Of a stretch of DNA of 58,296 bases, positions 24,183 through 31,648 are shown in pieces. Position numbers and translations under genes: made by a program. This DNA comes from Avanaerovorax sp964442135 (GTDB taxonomy: Bacteria > Bacillota > Clostridia > Peptostreptococcales > Anaerovoracaceae). The stretch is taken from assembly GCA_964442135.1 (NCBI GenBank), contig CAYTYN010000005.1, positions 1 to 58,296 of the forward strand, read 5' to 3'. The notes under the pieces are model-generated. The model made no database searches and was not told the origin of the DNA. It saw only the letters and a list, made by a program, of their open reading frames with translations. Position 1 is the stretch's first letter. Every line of letters begins with the position of its first letter.

Positions 24183-25565
24183 GTGAACGTAAACGAAAAT
24201 TTTCGGTATCTGCATATGGGGCTTCCGGAGGATATTCTCCGCCGCAAGCTCTGCGGAGATTTTGATGGAGCGGTGAGACTGATCGACAGGCGTCTTCAGA
24301 ACCCGGATACCCCGGAGGCGCTTCGGCATTGTCTGACGGCTCAGCGGGAGATGATTCTCAGGCTTCCGGGAGACTTTCCTTTTACGGAAGAGGAGGCTCT
24401 TGCCAGGGTTCGGGAGAAGATTCCGGATTTTACGGACGAGGAATTTGATGAGAGAGTATATTCCGGGAAAATCGGCTGGATCTACCAAAAGGGAGAGATG
24501 CGGTTTTTTGACCGCTTTTTTGAAACACTTTGCAAGACGGAGCCAGGCTTCGCAGAGCGGGCAGGAGTCGTAATGGGAGGCGTGGAAAGTGCAGGGAAGG
24601 AGTCCAAGGAGACAGGAGAACTGAAGACCTGCATCCGAAAGATGAAGGAAAAAGGCTCTGCATCCCGCCGGATCTGTGTGGAGGCTTCGCTCAGAGTGAA
24701 AGATGAGCTGTTTGTCCCGGGAACGAAGGTACGGGTTCACCTGCCGATCCCGGCGGAGTGTCCGGAGCAGACGGAGATTACATTGGAGAAGCTGACGCCG
24801 GGCGGAAACATCGCACCGGGAGATGCATTGCAGCGTACGGTCTGCTGGGAAGAGGAGATGAAGGAAAACCATCCGTTTACAGTTCGGTACTCCTATGTTC
24901 GCAAGGCGGTGTACCGGGATACGGAGCAGATGAAAGCAGGAGAAGAGCAGCCGGATTTTTATACCGGCGAGGAAGCGCCCCATATTCTGTTTACACCCTA
25001 TATCAGGGAACTGGCGGGACATCTGACAGAAGGGATTACAGACCCTCTGGAAAAGGCTCGCAGATTTTATGATTTTATTACGCTGCATATGACCTATACC
25101 TATATGCCTTCCTATTTCGGCCTGGAAAATATCGCAGAAAACTGCGCGCGTAATCTGACCGGAGACTGCGGTGTGTTCGCACTGCTGTTTCTGACGCTGT
25201 GCCGCTGTGCCGGTATTCCGGCTCGCTGGCAGAGCGGTCTTACCGCGGAGCCGGATTTTTGCGGGGCCCATGACTGGGTGAGGTTTTATGTCGCGCCTTA
25301 CGGCTGGCTGTATGCTGACGCGTCCTACGGAATCGCCGCGGTGCGGGCGGGAGACGAGGAACGGCGCAGGTTTTATTTCGGAAATATTGATCCCTTCCGC
25401 ATGACGGCAAACCAGGCTTTTCAGGTACCCTTTACCGTAGAAAAGCAGCACTGGCGGGCGGATCCTTACGACAATCAGGTGGGCGAGATGGAAACGGAGG
25501 ATCGCGGACTGAGATACGAAGAATTTGAGCGCAGCAAGCAGGTGCTGGAATGCATGGAGTTGTAG
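24183..25565 (+). CDS. transglutaminase-fold cysteine protein (probable peptidase)
   Basis: 460 residues from a GTG start with AAGGAAG upstream. The C-terminal half has the transglutaminase-like core: Cys in TGDCGVFALLFLTLCRCAGIPAR near 325, His in GAHDWVRFY near 360, and Asp in LYADASYG near 374, in Cys-His-Asp order. The N-terminal 270 residues are mostly helical with a beta-rich middle and match nothing I recognise. No signal peptide is visible, so it is probably cytosolic. Bacterial members often cleave peptide or amide bonds. It is next to an M20 dipeptidase and a dipeptide epimerase. Confidence 0.8.
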   Translation: MNVNENFRYLHMGLPEDILRRKLCGDFDGAVRLIDRRLQNPDTPEALRHCLTAQREMILRLPGDFPFTEEEALARVREKIPDFTDEEFDERVYSGKIGWIYQKGEMRFFDRFFETLCKTEPGFAERAGVVMGGVESAGKESKETGELKTCIRKMKEKGSASRRICVEASLRVKDELFVPGTKVRVHLPIPAECPEQTEITLEKLTPGGNIAPGDALQRTVCWEEEMKENHPFTVRYSYVRKAVYRDTEQMKAGEEQPDFYTGEEAPHILFTPYIRELAGHLTEGITDPLEKARRFYDFITLHMTYTYMPSYFGLENIAENCARNLTGDCGVFALLFLTLCRCAGIPARWQSGLTAEPDFCGAHDWVRFYVAPYGWLYADASYGIAAVRAGDEERRRFYFGNIDPFRMTANQAFQVPFTVEKQHWRADPYDNQVGEMETEDRGLRYEEFERSKQVLECMEL

Positions 25566-25579
25566 GGAGGAGTGATTAG

Positions 25580-26962
25580 TTGGAGTTTCGGAAACTGATA
25601 GAAGAAAAGAGAGAGCATCTGATTTCAGATTTGCAGGGATGCATCCGGATTCCCAGTGTGTACGCGGAGGATGACAGCGGATACCCCTATGGAAAAGCCG
25701 TGCAGGACTGTCTGGAGTATATGCTGGAGACGGCTCGGAAGCTGGGTTTCTCCACCCATAACATGGACAATCAGGCGGGCTGGTGTGAGTACGGCGAAGG
25801 GGAAGAGATGACGGCGGTGCTCTGCCACCTGGATGTGGTGCCCGAAGGAGACGGCTGGACGGTTCCGCCCTACGAGGGACTGGTGGCCGACGGCAGGATC
25901 TACGGCCGTGGAACCATGGATGACAAGGGACCGGCCGTAGCGGCGCTGTATGCCCTGCTGGCCCTGAAGGAATCCGGCGCAGCGCTTAAGAAGCGTGTTC
26001 GGGTGATATTTGGGCTGAATGAAGAAACCGGAAGCGCTGATATGAAGTATTACCTGAACCATGGAGGAGAGGTTCCGGTCATGGGTTTTACGCCGGATGG
26101 AGAATATCCGGTCATCAACGGAGAAAAGGGTCTGGTGAACGAGACCTTCACCTGTCGATTCCGCCAGGACGGGGAATTCCGTCTGCTGGAGCTGGAAGGC
26201 GGAGAAGCTCACAATATTGTTCCGGCTGAAGCGTGCGCCCGCCTTTCCTGTTCCCGTGAGATGGCAGAACAGATTGCGGCCATGCAGGAGGAGAAGGTCA
26301 CCTGCACCCTGACTGAGGACGGCATCCGCATCAAAGCTGCCGGAGTGAGCGCCCATGGAGGAACGCCATGGGAGGGAGAAAACGCCATCGGACGGCTGAT
26401 GATGTTCCTGAACCGGCTGCCTCTTTCCGAAGATCTGGCACGCACGGTAAAGCTCCTTGCAGAAAAGATCGGAATGGAATGTGACGGTGAGTCTCTTGGC
26501 ATTGCCATGGAGGATGAGGTGTCCGGCGGCCTGACCATGAACCTGGGTGTAATACAGGGAACTGTGAAGGGAGAGGAATGCGAGATTTCTGTGAAGCTGA
26601 ATTACCGCTATCCGGTCACAAAGAGCTTTGAGGACTGCGGTCCGAAGGTGGAGGCAGCTTTTGCGGAAGCCGGATTCCAGGTGTCTGCCTTAAATCACAA
26701 GGCCGGTCTTTATATGGAGCCGGACAGTCCTCTGGTGAGCAAGCTTCTGGAAGTATATACGCGCTGTACCGGACAGGAAGCGGCGCCTAAATCCATCGGC
26801 GGCGGAACTTATGCCAAGATGATGCCCAATACGCTGGCCTTCGGTCCCATTTTCCCGGGAGATGAGGTGCGGGAACACAAGCCGGATGAATATATGGAGT
26901 TGGATCGGCTGATTGACAATGCGGAGATTATGGCCGAGGCTATGTATGAGTTGGCTCGCTGA
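25580..26962 (+). CDS. M20 family dipeptidase (Sapep/PepV type), copy 2
   Basis: 460-residue zinc metallopeptidase. Landmarks: CHLDVVPEGDGW near 87, GRGTMDDKGP near 114, NEETGSADMKYY near 148, FTPDGEYPV, then the late GGGTYAKMMPNTLAFGPIFPGDE. Start is TTG 25580 with GGGAGG 9 bases upstream. It is clearly paralogous to the M20 protein at 11983-13239; the motifs align in the same order. It probably hydrolyses dipeptides after uptake, possibly including those containing D-amino acids, given the epimerase next door. Codon use is foreign. Confidence 0.9.
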   Translation: MEFRKLIEEKREHLISDLQGCIRIPSVYAEDDSGYPYGKAVQDCLEYMLETARKLGFSTHNMDNQAGWCEYGEGEEMTAVLCHLDVVPEGDGWTVPPYEGLVADGRIYGRGTMDDKGPAVAALYALLALKESGAALKKRVRVIFGLNEETGSADMKYYLNHGGEVPVMGFTPDGEYPVINGEKGLVNETFTCRFRQDGEFRLLELEGGEAHNIVPAEACARLSCSREMAEQIAAMQEEKVTCTLTEDGIRIKAAGVSAHGGTPWEGENAIGRLMMFLNRLPLSEDLARTVKLLAEKIGMECDGESLGIAMEDEVSGGLTMNLGVIQGTVKGEECEISVKLNYRYPVTKSFEDCGPKVEAAFAEAGFQVSALNHKAGLYMEPDSPLVSKLLEVYTRCTGQEAAPKSIGGGTYAKMMPNTLAFGPIFPGDEVREHKPDEYMELDRLIDNAEIMAEAMYELAR

Positions 26963-27015
26963 CATGGAAGATGTCAGCTTTTGGAAATATAAAGATAAAG
27001 GATAGATGACAGAAT

Positions 27016-28107
27016 ATGAAGATTACAGAAGTGAGACTGGGGAAGATTTCTGTTCCCCTGCGGGTGCCTTTTAAGACGGCGTTGCGCTCTGTATCAAGCG
27101 TAGAGGATATCATTGTGGAAGTCCACACCGATACAGGAGCGGTAGGCTATGGAGAGGCGCCGCCTACAGGAGTCATTACGGGAGATACTACGGGAGCGAT
27201 TCTGGGAGCTCTTCAGGATCATATTATCAAGACAGTTGTGGGACGGGATGTGGATGATTTCGAGGATCTGATGCAGGCTCTGAACAGCTGTATCGTGAAA
27301 AACACCAGTGCCAAGGCAGCCATGGATATGGCTCTCTGGGATTTGTACGGACAGCTGCATGAGATTCCGGTCTACAAGTTGCTGGGCGGCAGCCGCAAGC
27401 ATATCATTACCGATATTACCATCAGCGTGAATGACCCGGAGGAAATGGCTCGGGATGCGATGGATGCTGTACGCCGGGGTTATGATACCCTTAAAATCAA
27501 GGTGGGAGCCAATCCGGAGCTGGATGTGGCCAGACTGACCGCAGTGCGCCGGGCAGTCGGAAATGATATCCGCATCCGCATTGACGCAAACCAGGGTTGG
27601 GAGCCTAAACAGGCAGTCCGCCTGCTGAATCAGATGCAGGAAAAGGGACTGGATATCGAGTTCGTGGAGCAGCCGGTCAAGGCTCATGACATCGACGGTC
27701 TGAGATATGTGACAGAGCGCTCCTATGTGCCGGTTCTGGCTGATGAGAGCGTGTTCTCCCCGGAGGACGCCCTATATATTATGCAGACCAGAGCGGCCGA
27801 TCTGGTAAATATCAAGCTGATGAAATGCGGCGGTCTGTACAACGCTTTGAAGATCGCTTCTGCGGCGGAGGTATACGGCGTAGAGTGTATGATTGGCTGT
27901 ATGCTGGAAGCGAAGATCAGTGTCAACGCAGCGGTTCATCTGGCCTGCGCGAAGAAAATTATCACCAAGATTGACCTGGACGGTCCTGTACTTTGCAGCG
28001 AAGATCCGATTCTTGGCGGAGCGGTATTCGACGAGCAGAGGATTACGGTATCTGATGAGCCGGGTCTTGGCATCAAGGGCGTGGAGAAAATAACGTATCT
28101 GGACTGA
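27016..28107 (+). CDS. dipeptide epimerase (enolase superfamily, L-Ala-D/L-Glu epimerase type)
   Basis: 363-residue TIM-barrel enzyme of the muconate-lactonising subgroup. The KxK acid/base motif is in TLKIKVGAN near 162, metal ligands are in RIDANQGW, EFVEQP and LADES, and the opposite lysine in NIKLMKCGG near 265. The EAPPTGVITGDT loop resembles dipeptide epimerases such as YkfB/YcjG, which convert L-Ala-D-Glu from murein to L-Ala-L-Glu. My Ile codon count is 1 ATA of 32, the clearest sign of foreign composition. A terminator follows 58 bases after the stop. Confidence 0.88.
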   Translation: MKITEVRLGKISVPLRVPFKTALRSVSSVEDIIVEVHTDTGAVGYGEAPPTGVITGDTTGAILGALQDHIIKTVVGRDVDDFEDLMQALNSCIVKNTSAKAAMDMALWDLYGQLHEIPVYKLLGGSRKHIITDITISVNDPEEMARDAMDAVRRGYDTLKIKVGANPELDVARLTAVRRAVGNDIRIRIDANQGWEPKQAVRLLNQMQEKGLDIEFVEQPVKAHDIDGLRYVTERSYVPVLADESVFSPEDALYIMQTRAADLVNIKLMKCGGLYNALKIASAAEVYGVECMIGCMLEAKISVNAAVHLACAKKIITKIDLDGPVLCSEDPILGGAVFDEQRITVSDEPGLGIKGVEKITYLD

Positions 28108-28164
28108 TTCCGCGAAGGAATATAAGCGGCGTCAAGCATTTTGAGAATATCCCAAAAAATCTTT

Positions 28165-28188
28165 AGTCCCGATTGATTCGGGACTTTT
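28165..28188 (+). terminator. terminator after the dipeptide epimerase
   Basis: AGTCCCGA and TCGGGACT make an 8-bp stem with a five-base loop, followed by TTT. It ends the second foreign block's transcript. Confidence 0.8.
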
Positions 28189-28260
28189 ACGTGGCTTTTG
28201 CAGCCTTTGGGGAAAGGTCGACTTAGTTAATTTCTCAGGAGGATAATTGTACTAAATCCG

Positions 28261-28310
28261 GGACATTTCCATTTACGACATATCAGGACTTTATCACAAA
28301 TGGCTTATAA
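28261..28310 (+). repeat. 50-bp imperfect direct repeat, right copy
   Basis: Partner of 22441-22490 (40 of 50 identical, same orientation). Here the outer flanks also form an imperfect inverted repeat (CGGGACAT at 28260 against ATGTCC near 28324). It lies between the epimerase terminator and the iron-box promoter. Confidence 0.75.
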
Positions 28311-28337
28311 TTTATGGTAAGTTATGTCCGGGCGTGC

Positions 28338-28405
28338 TTGACATATAGGTTAGCCTATGCTAACCTATATATACGCCGGCATAGTTAGATGTGACTAACC
28401 ATGCC
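28338..28405 (+). promoter_or_regulatory. promoter with DtxR-like iron box(es)
   Basis: TTGACA (28338-28343) runs into a perfect 12-bp-arm palindrome (28343-28354 and 28359-28370, loop CTAT). The inner AGGTTAGC/GCTAACCT resembles the DtxR/IdeR consensus half-sites AGGTTAG and CTAACCT, although the spacer is longer. A second inverted repeat, GTTAG with CTAAC, lies at about 28378-28405. The promoter hexamer merges with the operator, as expected for repression by an iron- or manganese-bound DtxR-family protein. Confidence 0.65.
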
Positions 28406-28490
28406 GGGCCGGTATGGAAAAACCGACCGGCTTGAAAAAACGGACGGCTTAGGGAAAATCGGACGGAAAGTCTTAGAGAAGGAGTCGAGT

Positions 28491-28790
28491 ATGAGTATCG
28501 TTATAATAGGCGGAAATGAGAGAATGGAGAGACAGTACGAGGAGATCTGCAGAGGATACGGATATACGGCAAAGGTGTTTACCAAGGAAAGCGGCGCATT
28601 GAAGAAAAAGATCGGGACCCCCGATATGCTCATATGCTTTACCAAAACCGTATCCCATAAGATGATGAACGCGGCCCGCACAGAATGTAAGCGGGGAGGC
28701 TTTCCCATGGTAGCCTGCCATAGCAGCAGCGGTTCGGCTCTGGAAGAGCTTCTCAGAGAAAGGACCGGCCGGAACGGAAGAATCAACTGA
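28491..28790 (+). CDS. DUF2325 domain protein
   Basis: 99 residues; ATG 28491 has GAAGGAGTC upstream. VIIGGNERMERQYEEICRGYG at the start and DMLICFTKTVSHKMMNAARTECKRGGFPMVACHSSSGSALEELL match the DUF2325 family, a small Rossmann-like fold often found near iron transport genes in Clostridia. The upstream DtxR-like palindrome supports a metal-related role. Molecular function unknown. The 150 bases after it hold no clear gene. Confidence 0.85.
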   Translation: MSIVIIGGNERMERQYEEICRGYGYTAKVFTKESGALKKKIGTPDMLICFTKTVSHKMMNAARTECKRGGFPMVACHSSSGSALEELLRERTGRNGRIN

Positions 28791-28942
28791 TCAACTGAAA
28801 CGGTCTTGTGCAGACTGATTGCGTTGACCGCCGTATTATTACGGACGGGTTCCAAACACGGAGCTTCAGAAGGCAAAAAACTGTACCATATAGGGCGAAA
28901 TCTGTGGTAATATATATCATACCGAAAGGAAGGGACCTATAT

Positions 28943-29557
28943 ATGCGTACTATTATAGCCGCCTCCGGAAATCAGCATAAAATCAGGGAAATAGCGGCCA
29001 TAACGAAAAAATTCGGGATGACGGTGATCTCCAGAGACGAAGCAGGCCTCGATGACAGAGAGATCGAAGAGGACGGGAGAACCTTTGAGGAGAACTCCTA
29101 CAAAAAGGCATATGCCGTAATGAAGATGTCGGGAGGGGTCACCATAGCCGACGACTCCGGCCTGGAGGTGGAGATTCTGGGAGGAGAGCCGGGCGTCTTT
29201 TCCGCAAGGTACGCCGGTGAAAGCTGCGACGACGAGAGGAACAACATAAAGCTCCTTGCCATGCTGGAAGGGGTTCCCTACAGCGACAGGCGAGCTAGAT
29301 TCGTCTCGGTGATAACCATGGTATATCCTGACGGAGAGACCCTGGTAGCCAGAGGTGAATGCAACGGCCACATACTGGACGCTCCTGCCGGCAATGGAGG
29401 CTTCGGCTACGATCCCCTATTCGTGCCTGAAGGATACCAGGAGACATTCGCTCAGATGAGCCAGGAGGAAAAGAATAAGATCAGCCATCGGGCGAAGGCT
29501 CTGGAAAAGCTGGAAAAGCTTCTGGAGGAGCGAAAGACAAGGATGGCGGAGAAATGA
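28943..29557 (+). CDS. rdgB: XTP/dITP pyrophosphatase (HAM1/RdgB)
   Basis: House-cleaning enzyme that hydrolyses non-canonical purine triphosphates (XTP, dITP). 204 residues from ATG 28943, which has GGAAGGGA upstream. IIAASGNQHKIREI at the start, FEENSYKKA, TIADDSGLEVEILGGEPGVFSARYAG and GGFGYDPLFVPEG are family signatures. The open frame extends upstream, but that extension would add nothing conserved. It leads a cluster with a YihY protein and a lipid kinase. Confidence 0.96.
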   Translation: MRTIIAASGNQHKIREIAAITKKFGMTVISRDEAGLDDREIEEDGRTFEENSYKKAYAVMKMSGGVTIADDSGLEVEILGGEPGVFSARYAGESCDDERNNIKLLAMLEGVPYSDRRARFVSVITMVYPDGETLVARGECNGHILDAPAGNGGFGYDPLFVPEGYQETFAQMSQEEKNKISHRAKALEKLEKLLEERKTRMAEK

Positions 29558-29567
29558 AGAGGTTGTT

Positions 29568-30419
29568 ATGGGAAAACGGCTGAGCTACATGGTTCTCCTC
29601 GGCATAAGAGAGTACAGGGAACCATACTACAAAGGCGTACCGGCTCAGATGGCCTTCTATTTCATGCTGTCCCTGGTGCCCACCTTCATAGTCCTGTCCC
29701 AGCTTTTGGGAATAATGGACATCCCCATGGATGCCTTGCAGGAGGTCATAGAAAGGTATGCTCCTGAAAGGGTGGCAGAGTTCATAGAGTCCTTCCTGGA
29801 ATACAGGTCGGCAGCGGTTAGCAACATAGCTTTCATAATAATGGCCATATGGTCAGCTTCCAGGGCGGAATACTGCCTCATGAGGCTGACTAATTACACC
29901 TATTCAGGCGGGCAGGATCTGGGCAGCTTTTGGCGGGACAGACTGAGAGCCATGGTCACAATGGTGGTGACCATCGTCACCATGGCCGTGTCAGCAGGCA
30001 TAATCGTGTACGGCGAGGTAATCTTCAACAAAGTCCTGGAGGTCATACCCTTGATCAGAGGCGGCATGGTGGACACCCTTTGGACCCTTTTAAGATGGCC
30101 CTGCGCCATGGTGTTGTACCTTTTCATGGTGTCGCTGAACTACTACATACTTCCTCGGGTACGGCTGAAATACAGGCAGATACTGCCGGGGAGCATATTC
30201 GGCGCGACGGGCATGCTGGTGGTTACCATAGTGTATTCCGCCTACGCCAACCACGCGGTCAGCTATAACCTGATATACGGCTCCCTGGCAAGCATAGTCG
30301 CCATCATGGTTTGGTTCTACCTCATATCCTGGGCGCTGAGCCTGGGAGTGGTGTTCAATAAGCTTTGGACCGTGACGGGCAGAGAAAATTTAAGTGGGAA
30401 GAGAAGAATAGAGATATAA
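29568..30419 (+). CDS. YihY/BrkB-family inner membrane protein
   Basis: 283 residues with about six transmembrane segments. AQMAFYFMLSLVPTFIVLSQLLG near 25, the helix pair at 85-160 and the late GATGMLVVTIVYSAYANH, followed by YNLIYGSLASIVAIMVWFYLISWALSLGVVFNK, are characteristic of the UPF0761/YihY family, once misnamed RNase BN. Transport or lipid-related function remains uncertain. It ends 1 base before the next gene, a lipid kinase homologue. Confidence 0.9.
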   Translation: MGKRLSYMVLLGIREYREPYYKGVPAQMAFYFMLSLVPTFIVLSQLLGIMDIPMDALQEVIERYAPERVAEFIESFLEYRSAAVSNIAFIIMAIWSASRAEYCLMRLTNYTYSGGQDLGSFWRDRLRAMVTMVVTIVTMAVSAGIIVYGEVIFNKVLEVIPLIRGGMVDTLWTLLRWPCAMVLYLFMVSLNYYILPRVRLKYRQILPGSIFGATGMLVVTIVYSAYANHAVSYNLIYGSLASIVAIMVWFYLISWALSLGVVFNKLWTVTGRENLSGKRRIEI

Positions 30420-30420
30420 C

Positions 30421-31308
30421 ATGGATCATAAGAGAATACTCATAATCCTCAATCCTATGGCCGGCAAGAGAGAGGGGAGCAGGAACCTTGCCGAGATAAT
30501 AGAGGTTTTTTGCAAAAAAGGATACAGAGTGTCCGTAGCTACTACCTCCGCCAGAGGGGACGGAACGGAGATAGCGAAAAAGGCCGCGGGAGATTTTGAC
30601 ATTCTGGTAGCCATAGGCGGCGACGGAACCTTTAACGAGGTGATGGAAGGCCTTGCGTCGTCGGGAAGAGATCTGCCCATCGGATATATACCGACCGGCT
30701 CGACCAACGATTTTGGGACGACATTAGGCATCCCGTCGGACGCGGTGAAAGCCGCCGAGCTCATAACCGGGGAACGACAAAGGGTGATCGACATAGGCTC
30801 CTTCAACGGAAGGCACTTTTCCTATATAGCCTCCTTCGGAGCTTTTACAAAGGCGTCCTACGAGGTCCCTCAGGGAATTAAGAATACTCTCGGTCATTTG
30901 GCATACGTTTTGGCAGAGATAAAGGATATACCGTCCATAAGGGCAGAGAAGCTGACCTTCAAAACCGGGAACAAGGTGATCAGCGGCAAATATGTATTCG
31001 GCGCTGTGAGCAATTCCACTTCCATAGGAGGGGTACTCAGCCTTCCCGATGACGAGGTAGACCTCAGCGACGGCATGTTCGAGGTGCTCCTGGTAAAGGC
31101 TCCCGCCAATATTCTGGAGCTGAATCAGATAATACTGGCTTTGATGACCAGGGATTACAGGTCGCCTCACCTGAAGTTTTTCAGCACCTCTGAGATCACG
31201 GTGGAAGCTGACCCCAACATGGACTGGACTCTGGACGGAGAGTTCCAGGCGGGGGCTTCTCACATCGAGATAAAGAATATTCACGGTGCCGTCAAAGTCC
31301 TCGTATAA
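30421..31308 (+). CDS. diacylglycerol kinase catalytic-domain lipid kinase (YegS/DgkB type)
   Basis: 295 residues. The kinase nucleotide-binding loop IGGDGTFNEVMEGL near 60 and PIGYIPTGSTNDFGTTLGIP near 82 define the family, with the N-terminal ILIILNPMAGKREG. The C-terminal half is beta-rich, with DDEVDLSDGMFEVLLVK and the late DWTLDGE. Likely phosphorylates diacylglycerol or a related lipid at the cytosolic membrane face; the exact substrate is not shown. A terminator lies 76 bases downstream. Confidence 0.92.
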   Translation: MDHKRILIILNPMAGKREGSRNLAEIIEVFCKKGYRVSVATTSARGDGTEIAKKAAGDFDILVAIGGDGTFNEVMEGLASSGRDLPIGYIPTGSTNDFGTTLGIPSDAVKAAELITGERQRVIDIGSFNGRHFSYIASFGAFTKASYEVPQGIKNTLGHLAYVLAEIKDIPSIRAEKLTFKTGNKVISGKYVFGAVSNSTSIGGVLSLPDDEVDLSDGMFEVLLVKAPANILELNQIILALMTRDYRSPHLKFFSTSEITVEADPNMDWTLDGEFQAGASHIEIKNIHGAVKVLV

Positions 31309-31347
31309 TAGACATAGATGCGCATAAAAATACATTGTATACAGCCA

Positions 31348-31379
31348 TTTCTTAAGAATTCTTAAGAAATCTTAAGAAA
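31348..31379. repeat. three tandem 10-bp palindromic units
   Basis: The first two units, at 31350-31369, are each TTCTTAAGAA (a palindrome), and a third near-copy ATCTTAAGAA follows with 10-base phasing. The first two together with flanking bases form a perfect 22-bp palindrome (31348-31369). It lies between the lipid kinase stop and its terminator. Confidence 0.6.
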
Positions 31380-31383
31380 CTAT

Positions 31384-31416
31384 AAACGCTGAAATTCCAA
31401 GGATTCCAGCGTTTTT
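31384..31416 (+). terminator. terminator after the lipid kinase gene
   Basis: AAACGCTG and CAGCGTTT form an 8-bp stem with a 15-base loop that can partly pair, followed by TT. Confidence 0.75.
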
Positions 31417-31468
31417 GCTTTGTGAAAACTGAATGAAAAATTAAGAATTACATTGACTTTAGTATGAA

Positions 31469-31633
31469 TATAATGTAGTATCACTGTTGTCGAAGGGGAC
31501 GGGTTTAAGGAGGACATATGCCCCCGGAGACAGGTTGGCTCCGAGTTTTAGATTAGTAGGAGCCGGTCTTAGAAATTTCATTTAAAGTTTAATCTCATCG
31601 GCATTTTGGCCGTGGGCGTTCCTAAAGGAACGC
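31469..31633 (+). promoter_or_regulatory. promoter and structured leader of the NlpC/P60 hydrolase gene
   Basis: TATAAT lies at 31469-31474; TTGACT at 31453 is only 10 bases upstream, too close to be its -35. The leader of about 170 nt holds a short ORF with its own SD (31518-31556), an 11-bp hairpin with three G-U pairs (31532-31542 with 31558-31568) spanning the uORF end, and a perfect 7-bp hairpin GCGTTCC/GGAACGC (31616-31622, 31627-31633) just before the main ribosome site. The c-di-AMP (ydaO) riboswitch common before such genes was looked for; its core motifs are absent. Confidence 0.5.
31518..31556 (+). CDS. 12-residue leader peptide (uORF)
   Basis: AAGGAGG sits 5 bases before ATG 31518, which opens 12 codons (MPPETGWLRVLD) and stops at TAG 31554-31556. 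Its 3' end lies inside a leader hairpin, so ribosome position could influence folding. Translation is inferred only from the strong ribosome site. Confidence 0.35.
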   Translation: MPPETGWLRVLD

Positions 31634-31648
31634 AGGAAAGGATGAAGG

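Noticed and set aside
24063..25451. 462-codon minus-strand ORF
   Set aside because: Lies wholly opposite the transglutaminase-fold gene, whose catalytic triad and codon pattern show the plus strand is the coding one.
31475..31648. c-di-AMP (ydaO) riboswitch before the NlpC/P60 gene
   Set aside because: The conserved GGGGGA, GGGGTGAA and GCCCGAAxCCGxCAGCTAACC elements are not present.
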